From the NCBI GenBank assembly GCA_015680685.1, contig MNCI01028965.1, positions 8,430 to 65,854 on the forward strand: a stretch of DNA of 57,425 nt. Direction: 5' to 3'. The translations under genes and the position numbers were made by a program. How positions within the stretch are numbered: position 1 is the first letter of the stretch; each line of letters begins with the position of its first letter. The notes under the pieces were generated by a model that searched no databases, was not told the origin of the DNA, and was given only the letters and a program-made list of their open reading frames with translations. Below are positions 57,175-57,425 of this stretch, in pieces. This stretch comes from Gnetum montanum. Lineage: Eukaryota > Streptophyta > Gnetopsida > Gnetales > Gnetaceae.

Positions 57175-57425
57175 TGATGAGTGGTGAGGTACCCCTACAC
57201 TCAACCATATGAAACGAGCGTAGCACGTGCGATCTGATCGAACTCCACAGACTAAATGCCTAAATGCCCCATGGAACACTTGGGGTTAATTGTTCGTTGT
57301 CTTCCCAGACTTACTTGTTGTTGTCACGGTGTATAGTTAAGTAAGTCCGAGGTATATGATTTTTTTGGTATTTTACGGTTTTCTCCTATGCTAAGAGGTA
57401 AAGGGTTAAGAGAATAAAGCTAATT
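57175..57425 (-). mobile_element. Family-A LTR, minus strand, 3' end only (runs out of window)
   Basis: The plus strand starts TGATGAGTGG and has CAACCATATG 40 bases in, the reverse complement of the family-A LTR end (CATATGGTTG...CACTCATCA). No primer site lies to the left, so this is a 3' LTR or a solo LTR of an element in minus orientation that interrupts the LINE. The left flank CTTAC would be the target duplication to look for. Confidence 0.85.

Overview
This window looks like transposon-rich intergenic DNA from a seed plant with a large genome. The evidence is plant-type L1 LINEs, Ty3/gypsy elements with an Asp-tRNA-type primer site and plant-transposon-type extra ORFs, a Ty1/copia LTR with an initiator-Met primer site, and fragments of an LRR receptor gene and a PPR gene. 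A gymnosperm is plausible from the age and density of the repeats, but that is a guess. I found no intact host gene, tRNA, rRNA or CRISPR array. Nearly every coding stretch is broken by stops and frameshifts.

Left part (1-12.9 kb): a minus-strand LTR element with a long, apparently non-coding interior (1-4515) and its 5' LTR (4517-5038); an AT-rich tract with a ~250-bp tandem duplication (5045-5920); then a complete but decayed L1 LINE (6527-12420) between an imperfect 18-bp target-site duplication. A possible tRNA-derived SINE head lies at 12871-12934.

Centre (12.95-49.3 kb): several members of one Ty3/gypsy family, here called family A. Its LTRs begin TGATGA and end TCATCA, and its primer site resembles the 3' end of tRNA-Asp, as in Athila/Tat-like elements. 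A1 (12950-20458) has gag-pro-RNaseH-integrase but has lost the RT core. A2 (20459-24865) carries gag only. A3 (27445-~39700) has gag-pro-RT-RH-INT, a ~2-kb non-coding spacer, then a ~950-codon 3' ORF with a plant-transposon-protein-like part and a long coiled coil. A4 (~43575-49314) is the 3' half of a similar element, with spacer, 3' ORF and 3' LTR. Between these lie a Ty1/copia LTR (24866-25807), two copies of a chimeric LRR-receptor/PPR gene fragment (25.9-27.04 and 41.7-42.57 kb), and a fragment of a different gypsy protease (39.7-41.4 kb).

Right part (49.3-57.4 kb): mostly unrecognised AT-rich DNA with a 20-bp minisatellite (about 50.77-51.13 kb), a field of degenerate CCACATTAGC-like motifs, a family-A solo LTR with a perfect 5-bp target duplication (53755-54515) inside an unidentified minus-strand ORF, a minus-strand L1 LINE (about 54.87-57.17 kb), and the start of another minus-strand family-A LTR that interrupts that LINE.

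The most interesting signal is family A as a system: autonomous copies with an unusual long 3' ORF, a gag-only partner that shares the same ends and spacer, and LTRs carrying clustered GATATC palindromes.
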